A stretch of DNA of 64,000 bases from Chaenocephalus aceratus (taxonomy: Eukaryota > Chordata > Actinopteri > Perciformes > Channichthyidae): assembly GCA_023974075.1 (NCBI GenBank), contig CM043791.1, forward strand, positions 20,257,701-20,321,700, in the 5' to 3' direction. The position numbers and the translations under genes were made by a program. The first letter of the stretch is position 1, and every line of letters starts with the position of its first letter. This document shows positions 52,553 through 64,000 of the stretch, one piece after another. The notes beneath the pieces are model-generated. The model had not been told where the DNA came from and ran no database searches. It saw only the letters and a list, made by a program, of their open reading frames with translations.

Positions 52553-52744
52553 GTACCCAGCTGGTCTGGCCCTGTCCCCCCTATTTCGCAAATAAGGGCC
52601 TATAGGCCCCTTGTCATGTCTGCCGATATCAGGTTTTCTTATGTCTGTTTGTTTTTATCTGTGTCTATGTTGTTGTCAGTGATGTATTGTCTTAACTTTT
52701 TAAATGCCTCTGTGATGTGCTGCAACCCATTTTCCCCTCGGGGA

Positions 52745-54000
52745 CTAATAAACGAATACTATGGAAATGAGCTTCCCATGGCCCTGCAGCTTCACATTGA
52801 GATCGCTGAGAAAGGTGTTCAGGTCAACAAGGAACGCTAGGTCACAAAGCCATTCAGTGTCACTTAACTGTGGCAGATCTTGTCCTTTTGATTGCATGAA
52901 CTCAGCGATTTCTTTCCTCAAATTAAAAAAACGCTCCAGTATGGCACCTACGCTCAGCCACCTGACAGCAGTGAAGTATATGACGTCACCAAATTCAGCC
53001 TCTGATTGCACCAAAAAAGTTTTGAATTGACGGTGATTCAGACCTCTGGACTTTAGGAAATTCACTGTCTTGACAATAATGTCAATGACATGTTTCATTT
53101 CAAGCGTATGAGCAGCAAGGGCTTCTTGGTGAATTATGCAGTGATATTTGATTAGGTTCTCACCTCCGTTATTGGCCACTTTGTCGCTGAGCAAAGAGAC
53201 AGCACCCGCCTTTCTCCCGACCATGGCTGGCGCTCCATCTGTTGTGACACCGACCATGGATGTCAGCTCCACATTGTATGCATCGAGACTACGACACACA
53301 GCATCACAAATGTCGATTCCCCTTGTTCTGTCTTTGATACTCTCCATGCTTAACAGTTCCTCGCCTATTTCAAAGTCCTCCGTGACCGTTCGAATGAAAA
53401 TCAGCAGTTGTGCAGTATCAGAAATGTCTGTACTCTCATCCAGTGCTATAGAAAAGGACCCCTTGCCTAGGCCTTCCACACGTAGTCCCAATTGCTCTTT
53501 GAGATCATTGGCCAGATCTTCGATTCGTTGTGTCACCATGTCATTCGATAAACTTATGTCACGGAACTTTGACTTTTGTTCAGGGCATACAATGTCACTT
53601 TCAAAATGCAGTCTCGCACGAATTCTCCATCACTGAATGGCTTGCTCCGCCTGGCAATTTCGTGAGCTACCACATAGCTAGCCTGTGTTACAGCTTCACC
53701 GGATTTTGCAAGATTTGTGAAAACTGACTGCTGGGCAGTTAAACCTCTTTGAAGTTGTTCAAGTTTAGTTCTGCGCTCCTTGCCCATGAACTTGTCATAG
53801 ATTTTATGATTGGTATCATAATGGTGTTTGATGTTATACTCCTTGAGCATTGCATTCACCTGCTTGCAGATGAGGCATATCACTTTATCCGACCCCTGAG
53901 GTAAAACGAAGTAAGCGTTGCTCCATTTCTCCTGGAACTTCCTTTTCTCCTCACTGACACAACGTTTTTTACGCGACGGCCGTTGGCTCCTCCATCTCGC
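52745..54000 (-). pseudogene. hAT transposase, N-terminal half (GTF2IRD2-like)
   Basis: On the - strand: a zinc-finger start (CLICKQVNAMLKEYNIKHHY near 53830-53880), then the catalytic core (SIALDESTDISDTAQLLIF near 53420, VTTDGAPAMVGRKAG near 53230, KYHCIIHQEAL near 53120). A frameshift near 53603 separates the two pieces. It runs into the LINE at 52761. Confidence 0.8.
52762..52943 (-). repeat. Right copy of about 180-bp duplication
   Basis: Partner of 48877-49056; the LINE tail ends exactly where it starts. Confidence 0.9.
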
Positions 54001-54100
54001 TTACACAACGAAAACTTCCAACAACTTTTGTTGCGAAGGACTGATGGTTTGGGCCACGGGCTGTTCACGTGAACACTTTGCCGCCTTTGGGACATGCTTC

Positions 54101-55193
54101 CAGTGCATGCACCCCTCGTAGCTCCTCTCGTGCATCCATCAGGGAGTGCGTTTGGGGATGCTCGCGCTGGGGGTAGTCAGTGGAAATAACAGTGTGCCTG
54201 AGTGTGGACGTTGGGAGAGACAGCTTGTTGTTTTATTGTATAACCGGACTTTTGTGTGCGTTCATATACTTAACCACACACGCAAACACACACGCAAACA
54301 CGCACACGCAAATAACCACAATCACACACACACCTTTATACATACCTATATATACAAACAAACACACATACATTTTGTGTACATATCTTGGTATTCACCT
54401 CCTATTACAATAAACATCATTTGGAGTATACATCTTCTCTGGCATTTTAATCAGATGCACCCAAGCGGCAAACTCTGGGGAACAGCCGGGAAGCCAATAC
54501 GGAAGTGCCACACACTGCAGTTCATACATGGGCCGCTAGGGACTGGCTGCAGAAAGGAGCAATTTCCATAGACCCCCATGTTAAAATGCCCAACTTTACA
54601 GCAGAAAAAAACATGTTTCTACCCATGGATGCAATACATATTATTATCGATATAGTTAGATTCCACCTTCATGATTATGAATCTGTGAGTGAATTGTTTT
54701 CTAACACGACCCTTTTATTTATATTAGGTCTTAAAGTTTTTGCATACATTAGGGCGTGGTCACGTTGATGGACACGTACATGCCTCACTGTCAGCTAACA
54801 GCAACTTGTCCACTCTGCTAGGCTACAACCATAGAGGCTACAACGTTAGTTAGTCATAGTACTGTACTTGACCCTTTAGCTTTAGCCGTGTTCGTGGTGA
54901 CCGTGATTGTGCCTTTTAGGGAATATTGTTACAAATACCAGACAATTAAAATGTTGTGCTGTGCTAAAATGATAATATTATACATGTTAACTCGTTCGCA
55001 GGTGTTTGTGTGCTTGGTAGCTTAGCTTGTTACTTATTAGCCAGCTAAGGACGTAACCCTTTATGCATACATATACATTTTAGTTTATGATTCAGCCTTG
55101 GGTAAGACTTTTATAGTCTATGGCTATGACGCCCATAATGCTAAACGGGCGCAAATGTTAATAGGGTACCCAATTATCCCAGTGGTGGCCGCC
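54101..55193. other. Unclassified repeats, CA-rich patch
   Basis: 54270-54370 is a degenerate CA-rich patch. The segment 54490-54620 (CCATAGACCCCCATGTTAAA) looks like a dispersed repeat, but I cannot classify it. No gene seen. Confidence 0.35.
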
Positions 55194-55267
55194 GGAGCTA
55201 ACGGAGCCGCAGGGGGCTAGCTCCAGCCGGCGTCCTGGAGCTAGCCCACTGCGGCTCCGTTAGGTCC
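55194..55267. repeat. 33-bp-arm inverted repeat
   Basis: GGAGCTAACGGAGCCGCAGG... (55194-55226) folds on 55235-55267 with two mismatches and an 8-bp spacer. Confidence 0.9.
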
Positions 55268-55510
55268 GGGCGGTGGAGTCCGTCTTTTCTCAACATGTGA
55301 ATGACAAGCATTAAGAATAACAAAGCGGGCACAATGCCCGCACAAACCGGGGGTATCGATAGCTTCCTGGGCGTGTTTCAGCCCAAGGCAGACCTGGTGT
55401 GAGTCCGTGCTCGAGATCTTAAACCCGCAGCCTCCGAGCCTCCGACTCCTCTGGTGTGAGGGAGAGAAGGGTCCATCCTCGTTTGCCGGGGTGTCGGCGC
55501 GGAGGGACAA
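55241..55510 (-). pseudogene. DIRS gag N-terminal fragment
   Basis: A - strand frame with HQVCLGLKHAQEAIDTPG and LCGHCARF, the same Cys/His cluster as the gag at 686. No ATG start is visible; 89 codons remain. Confidence 0.65.
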
Positions 55511-55830
55511 GCTAGTAACAGGTATGTTACCGAGAAAATAAATCCAACCTTATCGTTATTCCGAAAGGAAAAAACGAGGGGGTAGATTTTTTATTTTTTA
55601 CAAAAAAAAAAATTAACTGGTGTCTTAATATCTTTCTTATCTCCGTCTCCTCTGGTTTGAGGGAGAGAAGAGTCTGTCCTCGCTCGCCGTGGTGTCGGCG
55701 CGGAGGGATAAACTAGCAACAGGTATGTTACTGTTTGAAGAAAAAATCAAACCTTACCGTTATTCCGAAAGAAAAAACGGCAGGGCAGATTACAATATTA
55801 ACTGGTGTGTTAATATTTGTTCAATTCTTC
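55441..55830. repeat. About 200-bp tandem duplication in DIRS leader
   Basis: TCTGGTxTGAGGGAGAGAAG ... GTGTCGGCGCGGAGGGA recurs with a period of about 201 bp (starts 55441 and 55642). Confidence 0.85.
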
Positions 55831-55959
55831 TGCAAAGCAAAAAAGTAACCGGCAAGCGCCCGTCGACCGAATGTTAGCTTGGGTTCAGTCTGTGGACCGT
55901 TAAGCTAGCCCGGTTACTGATATTCGAGATGTGCTCTGAAGCGAGAAGAGGTGTTTGAA

Positions 55960-56130
55960 TGACGCTGTGACGTTGCGCAAGCTACTTAAAGGGTGGGTGG
56001 ATTCCCTGACGTAGACGTCAAGATCACCAGCCAATCAGGATTGGCGTAATGAGATTGATGCTTCTGTTTGCATACTCGTTGAGGCGCATCCCATAGTGAG
56101 ACATCGAACGGAGTGTTATGAATGAGAACA
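55960..56130 (-). repeat. DIRS terminal repeat
   Basis: On the - strand this is the left end of the DIRS copy whose gag lies at 55241-55510; it matches the fragments at 12755 and 47160-47470. Confidence 0.75.
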
Positions 56131-59100
56131 GTTTGTTGCTGGGGTGGCATTGTGCCTCCTTTAGTTGGAGAGGAGTTGTCGTTGTACAGTTTTCAGACTT
56201 CTTTCCTCCTCAGTCAGTGCAGTTGATCCAAGCTTATATCAGGAGAGCTGCGATGCTCAGTTATGATTACTGTGTATTTGGATTGACCGTGAAATGTAGA
56301 GCGCAGAGGTCAGCTCCACAGATACACTGACAAGGCCTGTATGAGAAGCCGGGGAGTCTGTGTACATCTGTGTGTGTGTTTGATAAAGATCAAGGAACAA
56401 GGCTGCTTCTCACATATCTAATGTTCAGAGATTCTCACTAGCTGATCAGCGAAACACAGCTTAGGTTATTGATGCCAACAGAGTTATATAACCCACTTCA
56501 ATAGGCAACACTTCTTATGTAAAACAAAGCATTTGTTTTGAAGATACGATCTGTTCTTCTTGCCAGCCAGAGATACCGTACATCATAGACTTTAGAGCTA
56601 TCATTTTCATCGACAAAGAAAGTACATTTTTGGAACAAAGTGTGCAGTAAAATAGTTTCCAGTCTCATATTTAACACAGATGTTGACCATCAGCACTCTC
56701 AGTTTATATTGTGAGAGTCAGGAAGCGTGAATGATGAATGGCTTCCTCGCATACTTTATAAATTGAAGGCTCTACGCAGGTACATTTGTAAAATGTTGGT
56801 GAATCTAGTGAGCCACCAGCAGCTAACATTTTAGGAGGAATTCTGAGGTTTTAACAATCAGTTGGACCTCGGGTTTAATTCATAATGTTAGTTACACATG
56901 TTGATACTTCAAGGTTAATGCGAATATTCACAAATATTTTTAAAATCTATTTTATTAACCAGGATTTGAACCCGTTTTTTTTTTTTTTTTACAGAAAATA
57001 CAGTTCTTCGCATGATTTTGAAGGAGTAGGGTGGTTATGATATTTCAAAAATGTCGATGTGCTTGGAGCCTTGCACAAATAGACACCAGTGACACTGACA
57101 GAGCTTTTGGGGCTGAACTCATACCGACCGAATACTCAATGGGTGCTTGGCAAACACTAATATGTTCATTAAGCTTAAAAAGCAACAATAGGGAGCTAAA
57201 TATTTGGTTCATGAACTGAAACAGGAACAAAAAACGTGTCTGTTCTGAAAATAAAAATAATTTACTGAAGATTTGCAAAGCTTAGAAATTATTTAAACTG
57301 CCAAAATGGTGATTCCTCTCAATGACGTATGTAACTGACAAGTAAAGGATCGAAATTAAATGTTGCGATCAATTGCATTATACATCATGTCGTATGTCAA
57401 CATTTTTGCAATAACAATAGTTCAAATGACTATGTGCAATGAAAAGTGATCCTTCAAAGTGACACAACGATAGCAAATGATCCTTAAACTGTGCAGCTAC
57501 CCTCAGCTCTATAGACTAGAGCTTTCAAATGTAATGGCTCACTGTTTGGTTTTCTAGTCTTCACATTCACTTGGACTCTGTGGGATGATCTGATTTAACT
57601 GTGGCATTGGCCTGGCAACATAAACAAATACATCTCACCACATTGTTAAGGTCCTCAATTCTGATTGGTGCATGCAAATATTTGATATAAACCCTTTTCA
57701 TCAGTGCCCCACCTATTTCTTCATATTTACAATAGAACAGACACAAACAGGAAGACCTTTTCAGGACCTTTAACATTGTCAGTTGGTGTTCATTCAACAG
57801 TGTGGATAAACAGTGAGAATGGGCTGCAAAGCTCCCCCTGTTGTTCTATCAATATCACATTGATTTCTGTCTCTTGCTGTCTTGAACAATTACCATCATT
57901 TGTCGTTTTGTATCAGGACAAAACCTAATTTAAAACCCACCAGAGACAAACACACCACAGTGCCCACACAGTTTGAGATTAATAGACAAAAGTGAAAGTA
58001 AAATGGAAGATGTCTGGGATTATTTTGCCCCTCTATGACTCAAATGTTAAAACCTCTAGTACAGTATCATAGTTGTGTCTGAGTATAATGATAGATCAGT
58101 TGGATAACCATCATGATATAAGCACTTTTCACAAAGCACCACATTGTGTTATTTGGCCAATACACTTCTATGTATGTATGTAAGTATGTAAAAACATATT
58201 TCTGTCTTGTTTAAGTATAAATAAGCCAAGTTATGTAAAGTCACTATTTTTGGAGGGCCTACAAACCTGCACATTGTTTTCAGGGCATTCTGTCATACTT
58301 CACAAAGTATTTCCGTGCTGATATCTCTTTGAAGTTCAAGAACCAAAGGGCCCCAGATGATTTTTGTAGAGAAAGACCTTTAAAGGGAGTCTGTTTGAAG
58401 ACGGTGTCTGCTATGGGAATGTTGAGTGTAAGCAGCCGCAGCAACTCGTACTTCTCTGTCTCCATCAGATTCTTCGCACAGATTATTAGGTGTGCAAAGA
58501 CCAGAACTGATGTGGAGCCAGAGTGATTAAATCACAAAGTGACCCAAATGAAATAATTGATTGGCCTCACGATCATGATATGTGTGAAATGTGTGCACTT
58601 AAGACTCTGACACTGATTTATTAGGATTCTTCTCAAGTTTGCTTGTGAATCACTGATACTTTGTATTGACAACTTCTTAATACGGGGCTGACATTCACAC
58701 AGGCGGGGGTATTAAAGTTCATTGATCTGATTAGATCAGGTGAGCAAGTGTTGAGAAGAAAATCTACTTAGCAGAGGATTAGAGATGGATAAAAAACAAC
58801 AAATATATGACTGGACTTGGAATTGTCTACACTACAGCTATGCTAGCAGCTCTAGGGGCCTGTTGGGTTGTGCTTTGAGATGTATGCTAATTTCTGTATG
58901 CTAACATGCTCGTAATGATAATGCTAAAATGCTTTTTTCACCATCTTAGTTTAGTGTTCTCCCACTATATTTCTCTTAGTACTAAATAAAAAGTTCAGCT
59001 AACTGGATTGTCATTAGCTTGATGGGTCAAAAAACAAAGTGTTGATCCAATTAAAATGTTGCCCTAAAGATGCTAGATGAAAAGTTAAAGGGTCACTAAA

Positions 59101-61413
59101 ATGTTTCCAATCCATTCGTTTCCAAGTAATTTCATTCAAAACAAACCTTACGATGGCACCCAGGGTAAAGCCAGGGGATCACCGAAGTCATTATCTACTG
59201 AGGACCATAAATGTCCGTACAAACTCTCAAACTGGACTAAAGAAGTTAACCGGCTGACCAACTCAGTCATTTTTGATGAAATTGCTGAACAGGTTCACTC
59301 TTCATCAAGCTCCATATGGTGTTAAAATGTTGTTTCACATCTATTGTGCCTCTTTATTTTACTGTACTTATACATTTGCTAAAATTGGCAGCACCCCTTG
59401 TCTAACTTTGACATTATCTCCATGCATAAACATGAGTTGCACAGTCTCAGACAACTTACACACAAAAAAAATATAAAACTGGCTTCAAGATGCATATGCA
59501 CATTATAGTCTTAATGAGAATCTTTTTGTTATTATTCATTAATTAGATGAATCAAACAACCTGCAGGCCCTTCAAAGTAGTGGAGGAACACTGTTGGGGA
59601 GACATCTGCAGCCGTCCCTGTGCCAGCCTGCTCTGCTCTTTGATCCGGCTTCATTATGCAGAGGGAGGCTGACCTATCATGAAAGCTGAGACGTGCTGAG
59701 CTCCAGCCTCCCAAACAGTAAACACAGAGATGTACCCAGACAGCTGGTGGAAGGATACAATAGTTAATTAGGGACTCTTCTTTGGGGAAAAATGCTACCA
59801 CATCTTTTCCTGGTTTACAAACATTTCACAGGCCGATCTTATTCCAAATTAAGCTGCTGTTTGTCTCCTCCCTAATGATAGTTTTCCCTGGAAGCTGTGT
59901 ACTTTTTATCGGAGCTTCTCAGTTCCCTCCTCACTAATCCCTTCCTCTAATTAACCTCCTGCCTTATTTTATGTTGTTTTTTTACTTGTGAAAATTCAGG
60001 CTTGAGGTTTGAATTTCAAATATCTTTACAGTGTTTTTGATAAGGTACATATTGAATGAGGTTGATATTTTCTTATACCTTTTTAAATCAACAATTTAAA
60101 TATATATAGTTTGGCATGAGTTGAAAGTTTGCTTTGAAGTGAAAAGCACATTCTGGGTATGGCTTTAAAGCCATTTTATAATGTATGGGTATCATTACAG
60201 AAGTCGGTTTAAAACAATATTACACTTTGGGCTGACACATATTCTGGGGTAACTCAAGACGAAATTGTAACATTAGAGAGCAGAGGCATTTCTTGCACAC
60301 TATCTTTTTCGCAAGGCTGAAAAAGGTGATATTGTAAGCAAAACAATATACTCGGAAAGTAAGAACCTTGGGCATTATATTTTTGGCTGTGAAAAGGAAG
60401 CACACAAATAAAACTCTGCACCATTACTATCTCATTAAAATCCAGCCTCTCTCCAAAAATGGCTTAAGTGTAGAAATTAAACACCCTGTATTCATGAGAT
60501 AATTTTTCAGCTGACATAAGGAGTGTTAACCGGTGACCCTGTGCTGACTTTTCAAACTAAAGCTGCACGTTGACTCTGGGCTTTATCTCAGATAATTCAT
60601 TTTTCATAGCTGAACCACCTAATCTGAATATCACCTATTGTACTGTATGTCACCTAGAAAAAAAGAGCTCTCTGCAGGAGTCCAGCTCGAGTACAGCAGT
60701 GGTCACCTTCAAATGACAAGGCTCATCTGTTCCCAGCTCACCTAGTATTGAATCAGCATTATTGTATGTCTCTCTCTTCTTTCCCTGGTGTCTCTTTGCT
60801 CATAACCTCTGCCTTTTATACCGCACTACTCTCTCCTTCCTCCCGTCTCATCCTCAGATCATTGTTGTCACGTTCCTGCCCTCTCCTCCTCCCCCCCCCC
60901 CCCCATCTCATTCTCAGTGTGCCTGCCGTCTTGTGCCGTGCCGCAGGGCCCCTCTGGCTAATGTAATTTATGCTATCTCCTTTTGCTAGTGTGAGAGGAG
61001 AGCGTCCTGAAGCCAACACTCTTCATGCAGAGTGCTCCTGTGGGAGGCTGTGAGCCAGCACCGACTGAGCTCCCCCCCACCCCCCTTTCACCATCTCCCA
61101 TGCACACTGCAATGACCATGCATGGGAGGAAGACACTAAATGTGCATAGCTGTTCAGGCTAATTACAGACACCATAAAGCAGCTGTCAGGTGCAAAGACG
61201 TATTGCATGTGATGTAAAGACAGGTATCTCTTCTGCAGGTTTTACACGAAAATTTCATTTTAAGTGAAGATTTTTTAATGCAGTGCACTGATGGGAAATG
61301 TTTTGCTCACATCTCATGAGACCATCAGGAAACTATTGCTAGTTTACAGCCGCAGTAAACCCTAACACAGGACTTTTGTTGATGTTGACTGCTGCATTTA
61401 TGTGTGGTTTCAG
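56131..61413. other. Putative intron 1, last part
   Basis: AT-rich sequence without recognisable genes or elements. Runs of T (56977-56992) and C (60891-60904) only. Confidence 0.4.
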
Positions 61414-61502
61414 GACTGCAATCCATTTCTATGACAACAGAGACGGCTTTGGCTGGGGGATTGAAGAGTGCAATGGAGGGTGACGCCATGAGAACCAATC
61501 AG
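61414..61502 (+). CDS. epb41l1: Protein 4.1 family gene, first coding exon
   Basis: Acceptor TTTCAG before 61414, 17 untranslated bases, ATG at 61431, 24 codons beginning MTTET, donor CAG|GTGAGAG at 61503. The MTTE start is shared by vertebrate protein 4.1 paralogues. These proteins link spectrin-actin to membrane proteins through a FERM domain. The phase (0) agrees with the next exon 294 bp on. The paralogue is chosen from the second exon; epb41l2 and epb41l3 are less likely. Confidence 0.75.
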
Positions 61503-61796
61503 GTGAGAGAGCTGTGGAACTCACAGCAGCTGTACATCATTTCACTCAGGCCCCTCAATCACTCAGGGCCCGCCGCCATGTTTGATATGCAAGACAGCGA
61601 GCCTCCTCTGCATGTGCCAGCAACTAAAACATCTTAGAGCAGCAGATCACACTACGTCATGCATTTAGATGATTTAAATCACTTAAAGACAAGTACACAA
61701 TGCCCCCTGAGACTCAGAATGTAAATGTTTAAATGGAAGACAAAGCACTGGGATATGAACCTCACACACTTAAGAGAAAGGATTTCTCTCCCCTAG

Positions 61797-61946
61797 GCTG
61801 CAGAGGACCAGGGGGACATGGATGATAACTCGGAGAAGACCCCCAGCAAAGCCTCCAGATCCCCCCAGAAGATCAACAAGCGGCCCAAGGCCGTCCCGAT
61901 TAAAGTCACACTACTGGACGGCTCGGTCTATGAAACTGGGGTTGAG
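61797..61946 (+). CDS. epb41l1: Protein 4.1 family gene, second coding exon (start of FERM domain)
   Basis: Acceptor CCCCTAG at 61796, 50 codons, donor GAG|GTATGC at 61947, phase 0 on both sides. It encodes an acidic linker, a TPSKASRSPQKI block and the first strand of the FERM F1 lobe (KVTLLDGSVYE). The TPSKA-x2-SPQKI phrase is, from memory, characteristic of EPB41L1 (4.1N) and absent in that form from the other paralogues. The rest of the gene lies beyond the window. Confidence 0.8.
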
Positions 61947-63450
61947 GTATGCTTCTCACTTTCATCAACAATAATTGAGAAAGGGGCTGAATAATCTATG
62001 TAATGACTATCATTATGTATAGCCTATTCTTGTGCATTGTTGGATTATTATCAACATTTTGGGTCCGTGTAAATTCATTTTCTGTCACCTGTTATGCTCA
62101 TTTTCCATTGTAGCATAAGAAAACAATTCAGCTAATTTGAAAAGCAAACACACTATTGCAAATCAGGCATTGCACTTGGCTCAAGTGGAGGGATTAATAA
62201 AAGAAAATACAGACTAAATCATTGAAACAGACTTAATGAATATATAATGAAATTGATGAAGCCGGCATCACTCAAAATTCTGCTTTTCTAGGGAGATAAA
62301 TAGTGGGAGATAAAAACATGTGGAGCAATAAGGAGACTGACATGCCTCAAATAAATACATTAAACAAACTAAAATACTATATTTCCATTACGTTTTCTAC
62401 ATCTGTTTTTTCGTGTCAGAGATTGCCTGGTCTGCCCTACATCTAATATTATATTACCATATAGCTCCTAATGTTTTCATCAAGTGGATGAAAATATGGG
62501 TTGAAACTTGAATACTTCACTGATCCAGGAAAATACATAAAACTTCACTGTCCTGTCTGGCTATCTATTGAAACCCTCACAACCACAGATCTGCTAATTA
62601 TGTTCTGGGAATAAAATATTAAATATAGGGTGAGAGATCTTCCTTAATGGTCTGTAGGCCTGGGAAAAAACCCCATCAGAATTCAATTCTGCAAAATAGG
62701 CAGAAACATAATTAGAAATAATGATTTGAACATTGTGTTTTGCAGTGCTATAAAAAAGCAGTTTCTCTGGCTGCTCAAAAGCACACAGACTTGGTGAGCA
62801 GGAAAACAGCATTCATAGAAGCTGATGTACATATCCCTCTTTTGAACAGAGCCCTTGACTCAGCACAGCACACCTCAGTGGGATCTAGTCTCCCTCGGTA
62901 ATTTGCGTTACTGAGTCAGAAAAGCAGCAGCTCTGTGGCTCTTCTCAGCGAGAGGGCGGGTGGAGTGAGGTAACACAAGCTCTGCATTGTGGGGGATGGA
63001 AGACTCAGATGAGCAATCTCCGGCTTCCTTGAATCGTGACTCTGTAACCCTTTTGTGTTTGTAAACAGACGGGCGTAGCTCTGGGTTTATTTGTCTTTCA
63101 CAATGGCCCACACAATGATTGAACACTGCAGAAAATTCATATGGAGGGAAAAAAGCGAGGGGTGTCAAAGGGGCTGTTCCATATACAGCAGAGAGATCCT
63201 GGCCGGGACTTACAGATCACATTAAAGCCAGCTCTGAAACTTAATTTGCGGCTGCCAATGACCGAGTGTGATGCGTGACGGGAATGATCATCTTGGCTCA
63301 AACTCATTCATGTCACTATATTCCTTTATGGCTTACTGCCTCTCACGTGACCTCCCATATTTTTACTTGGGAGAGGAGAAATATGTCACGAGTCCTGACC
63401 GGCGCATCACACATTCTCCTTCAACTCAACCCCCACCCATATCCCCCTCT

Positions 63451-63504
<54 letters not shown>

Positions 63505-64000
63505 ACCTGGGAAAAGTGACACTAGAGGTATTGGGCTTAGACAGAAAATCCATACAGTTGACAATGAGTGCTCTTATGTTTGACCAGGGAGAAAATAGAA
63601 TGGGAGGAGGTAAAGATGAAGAAAGTGGGGGCGGAGGTGGACAGAAAGATGGAGACGCCAGGAGGGCTCATTTGTGTACCGTAGTATATGCAAGTATTGG
63701 AAAAAGGCACATAATGATGAATGCAGTGGAATCACTGCTTTAATGACAGTCATAAGCAAACGTGCCCTGATGACAAAAACACAAAGAAGCAACCTGAGCC
63801 TCATATTGATGTTTGGCTCACAACATTACAGATATTGATTAAGCTCAGTGCATTAGTCCAGTCTTTAACCTACAGCCCTAATATTAAAGAAAGAACTAGA
63901 GCACCTGTGTGCAGTGCTTCCCAACCTTCACGCTTACAATCCCACACAAGCTTACATTTCCCCAAAAACATCTTGAATTAAACTGGCTTAACACCACGAT
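61947..64000. other. Intron of the epb41l1-like gene
   Basis: No further coding exon recognised. A CA microsatellite lies at 63452-63503. Confidence 0.5.

Larger units (their letters stand above)
49057..52761 (+). mobile_element. LINE (CR1-group-like) inserted in the hAT transposase
   Basis: Begins within an endonuclease domain (TSDHSVVHL near 49170), continues through reverse transcriptase and ends ACTAATAAACGAATACTATGG. It contains a 103-bp-arm inverted duplication and a separate insertion in its 3' untranslated region. Confidence 0.8.

Noticed and set aside
54505..54768. 87-codon frame PHTAVHTWAARDW...
   Set aside because: Lies in what looks like a dispersed repeat; no domain or splice context.
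58329..58526. 65-codon frame with an overlapping antisense frame
   Set aside because: No recognisable motif, unremarkable length, AT-rich intron.

Overview
The window looks like a teleost fish nuclear genome. The coding exons at the right end match the start of a vertebrate protein 4.1 family gene, most like epb41l1. Almost everything else recognisable is a transposable element of a kind common in fish: DIRS and Ngaro tyrosine-recombinase retrotransposons, ISL2EU-like and PIF/Harbinger DNA transposons, hAT elements, CR1/L2-group LINEs and long CA arrays. I saw no bacterial operons, CRISPR arrays, rRNA or tRNA genes.

Layout. Positions 407-10913 hold a DIRS element (gag, reverse transcriptase/RNase H, tyrosine recombinase). 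It is split at 3520/8879 by a 5.36 kb two-gene DNA transposon with 13-bp terminal inverted repeats and an AT target duplication. That transposon carries a THAP-DDE transposase gene (+ strand, two lesions) converging on a five-exon SWIM zinc finger + YqaJ nuclease gene (- strand). The nuclease gene appears fully open (492 codons). A fragment of a second DIRS follows (11217-12911). From about 16.7 to 30.1 kb lies a second transposon of the same layout (THAP exon on +, SWIM-YqaJ exons on -). It is swollen by an Ngaro-like element with textbook A1-B1-A2-B2 split direct repeats (17834-23290), a 641-bp MADF-encoding Harbinger element with TAA duplications, and three LINE fragments in a row.

Two hAT elements follow, each with 8-bp target duplications: a ZMYM1-like one (31861-36264) and an internally deleted one (36692-38956). 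At 39.44-39.77 kb a GC/CpG-rich block ending in a good splice donor is a candidate untranslated first exon and promoter of the epb41l1-like gene. The coding exons at 61414-61502 and 61797-61946 would then lie about 21.6 kb downstream.

That putative first intron holds a 244-bp and a 232-bp CA array, DIRS terminal fragments on both sides of a GTF2IRD2-type hAT (47.1-56.1 kb), and a LINE inside the hAT flanked by a duplication of about 180 bp. The LINE itself contains a 103-bp-arm fold-back. The stretches 12.9-15.4, 40.3-43.2, 43.5-46.8 and 56.1-61.4 kb show no gene or element I can name. All element genes here look like mobile-element relics except the SWIM-YqaJ gene at 6346-8812 and the host exons.
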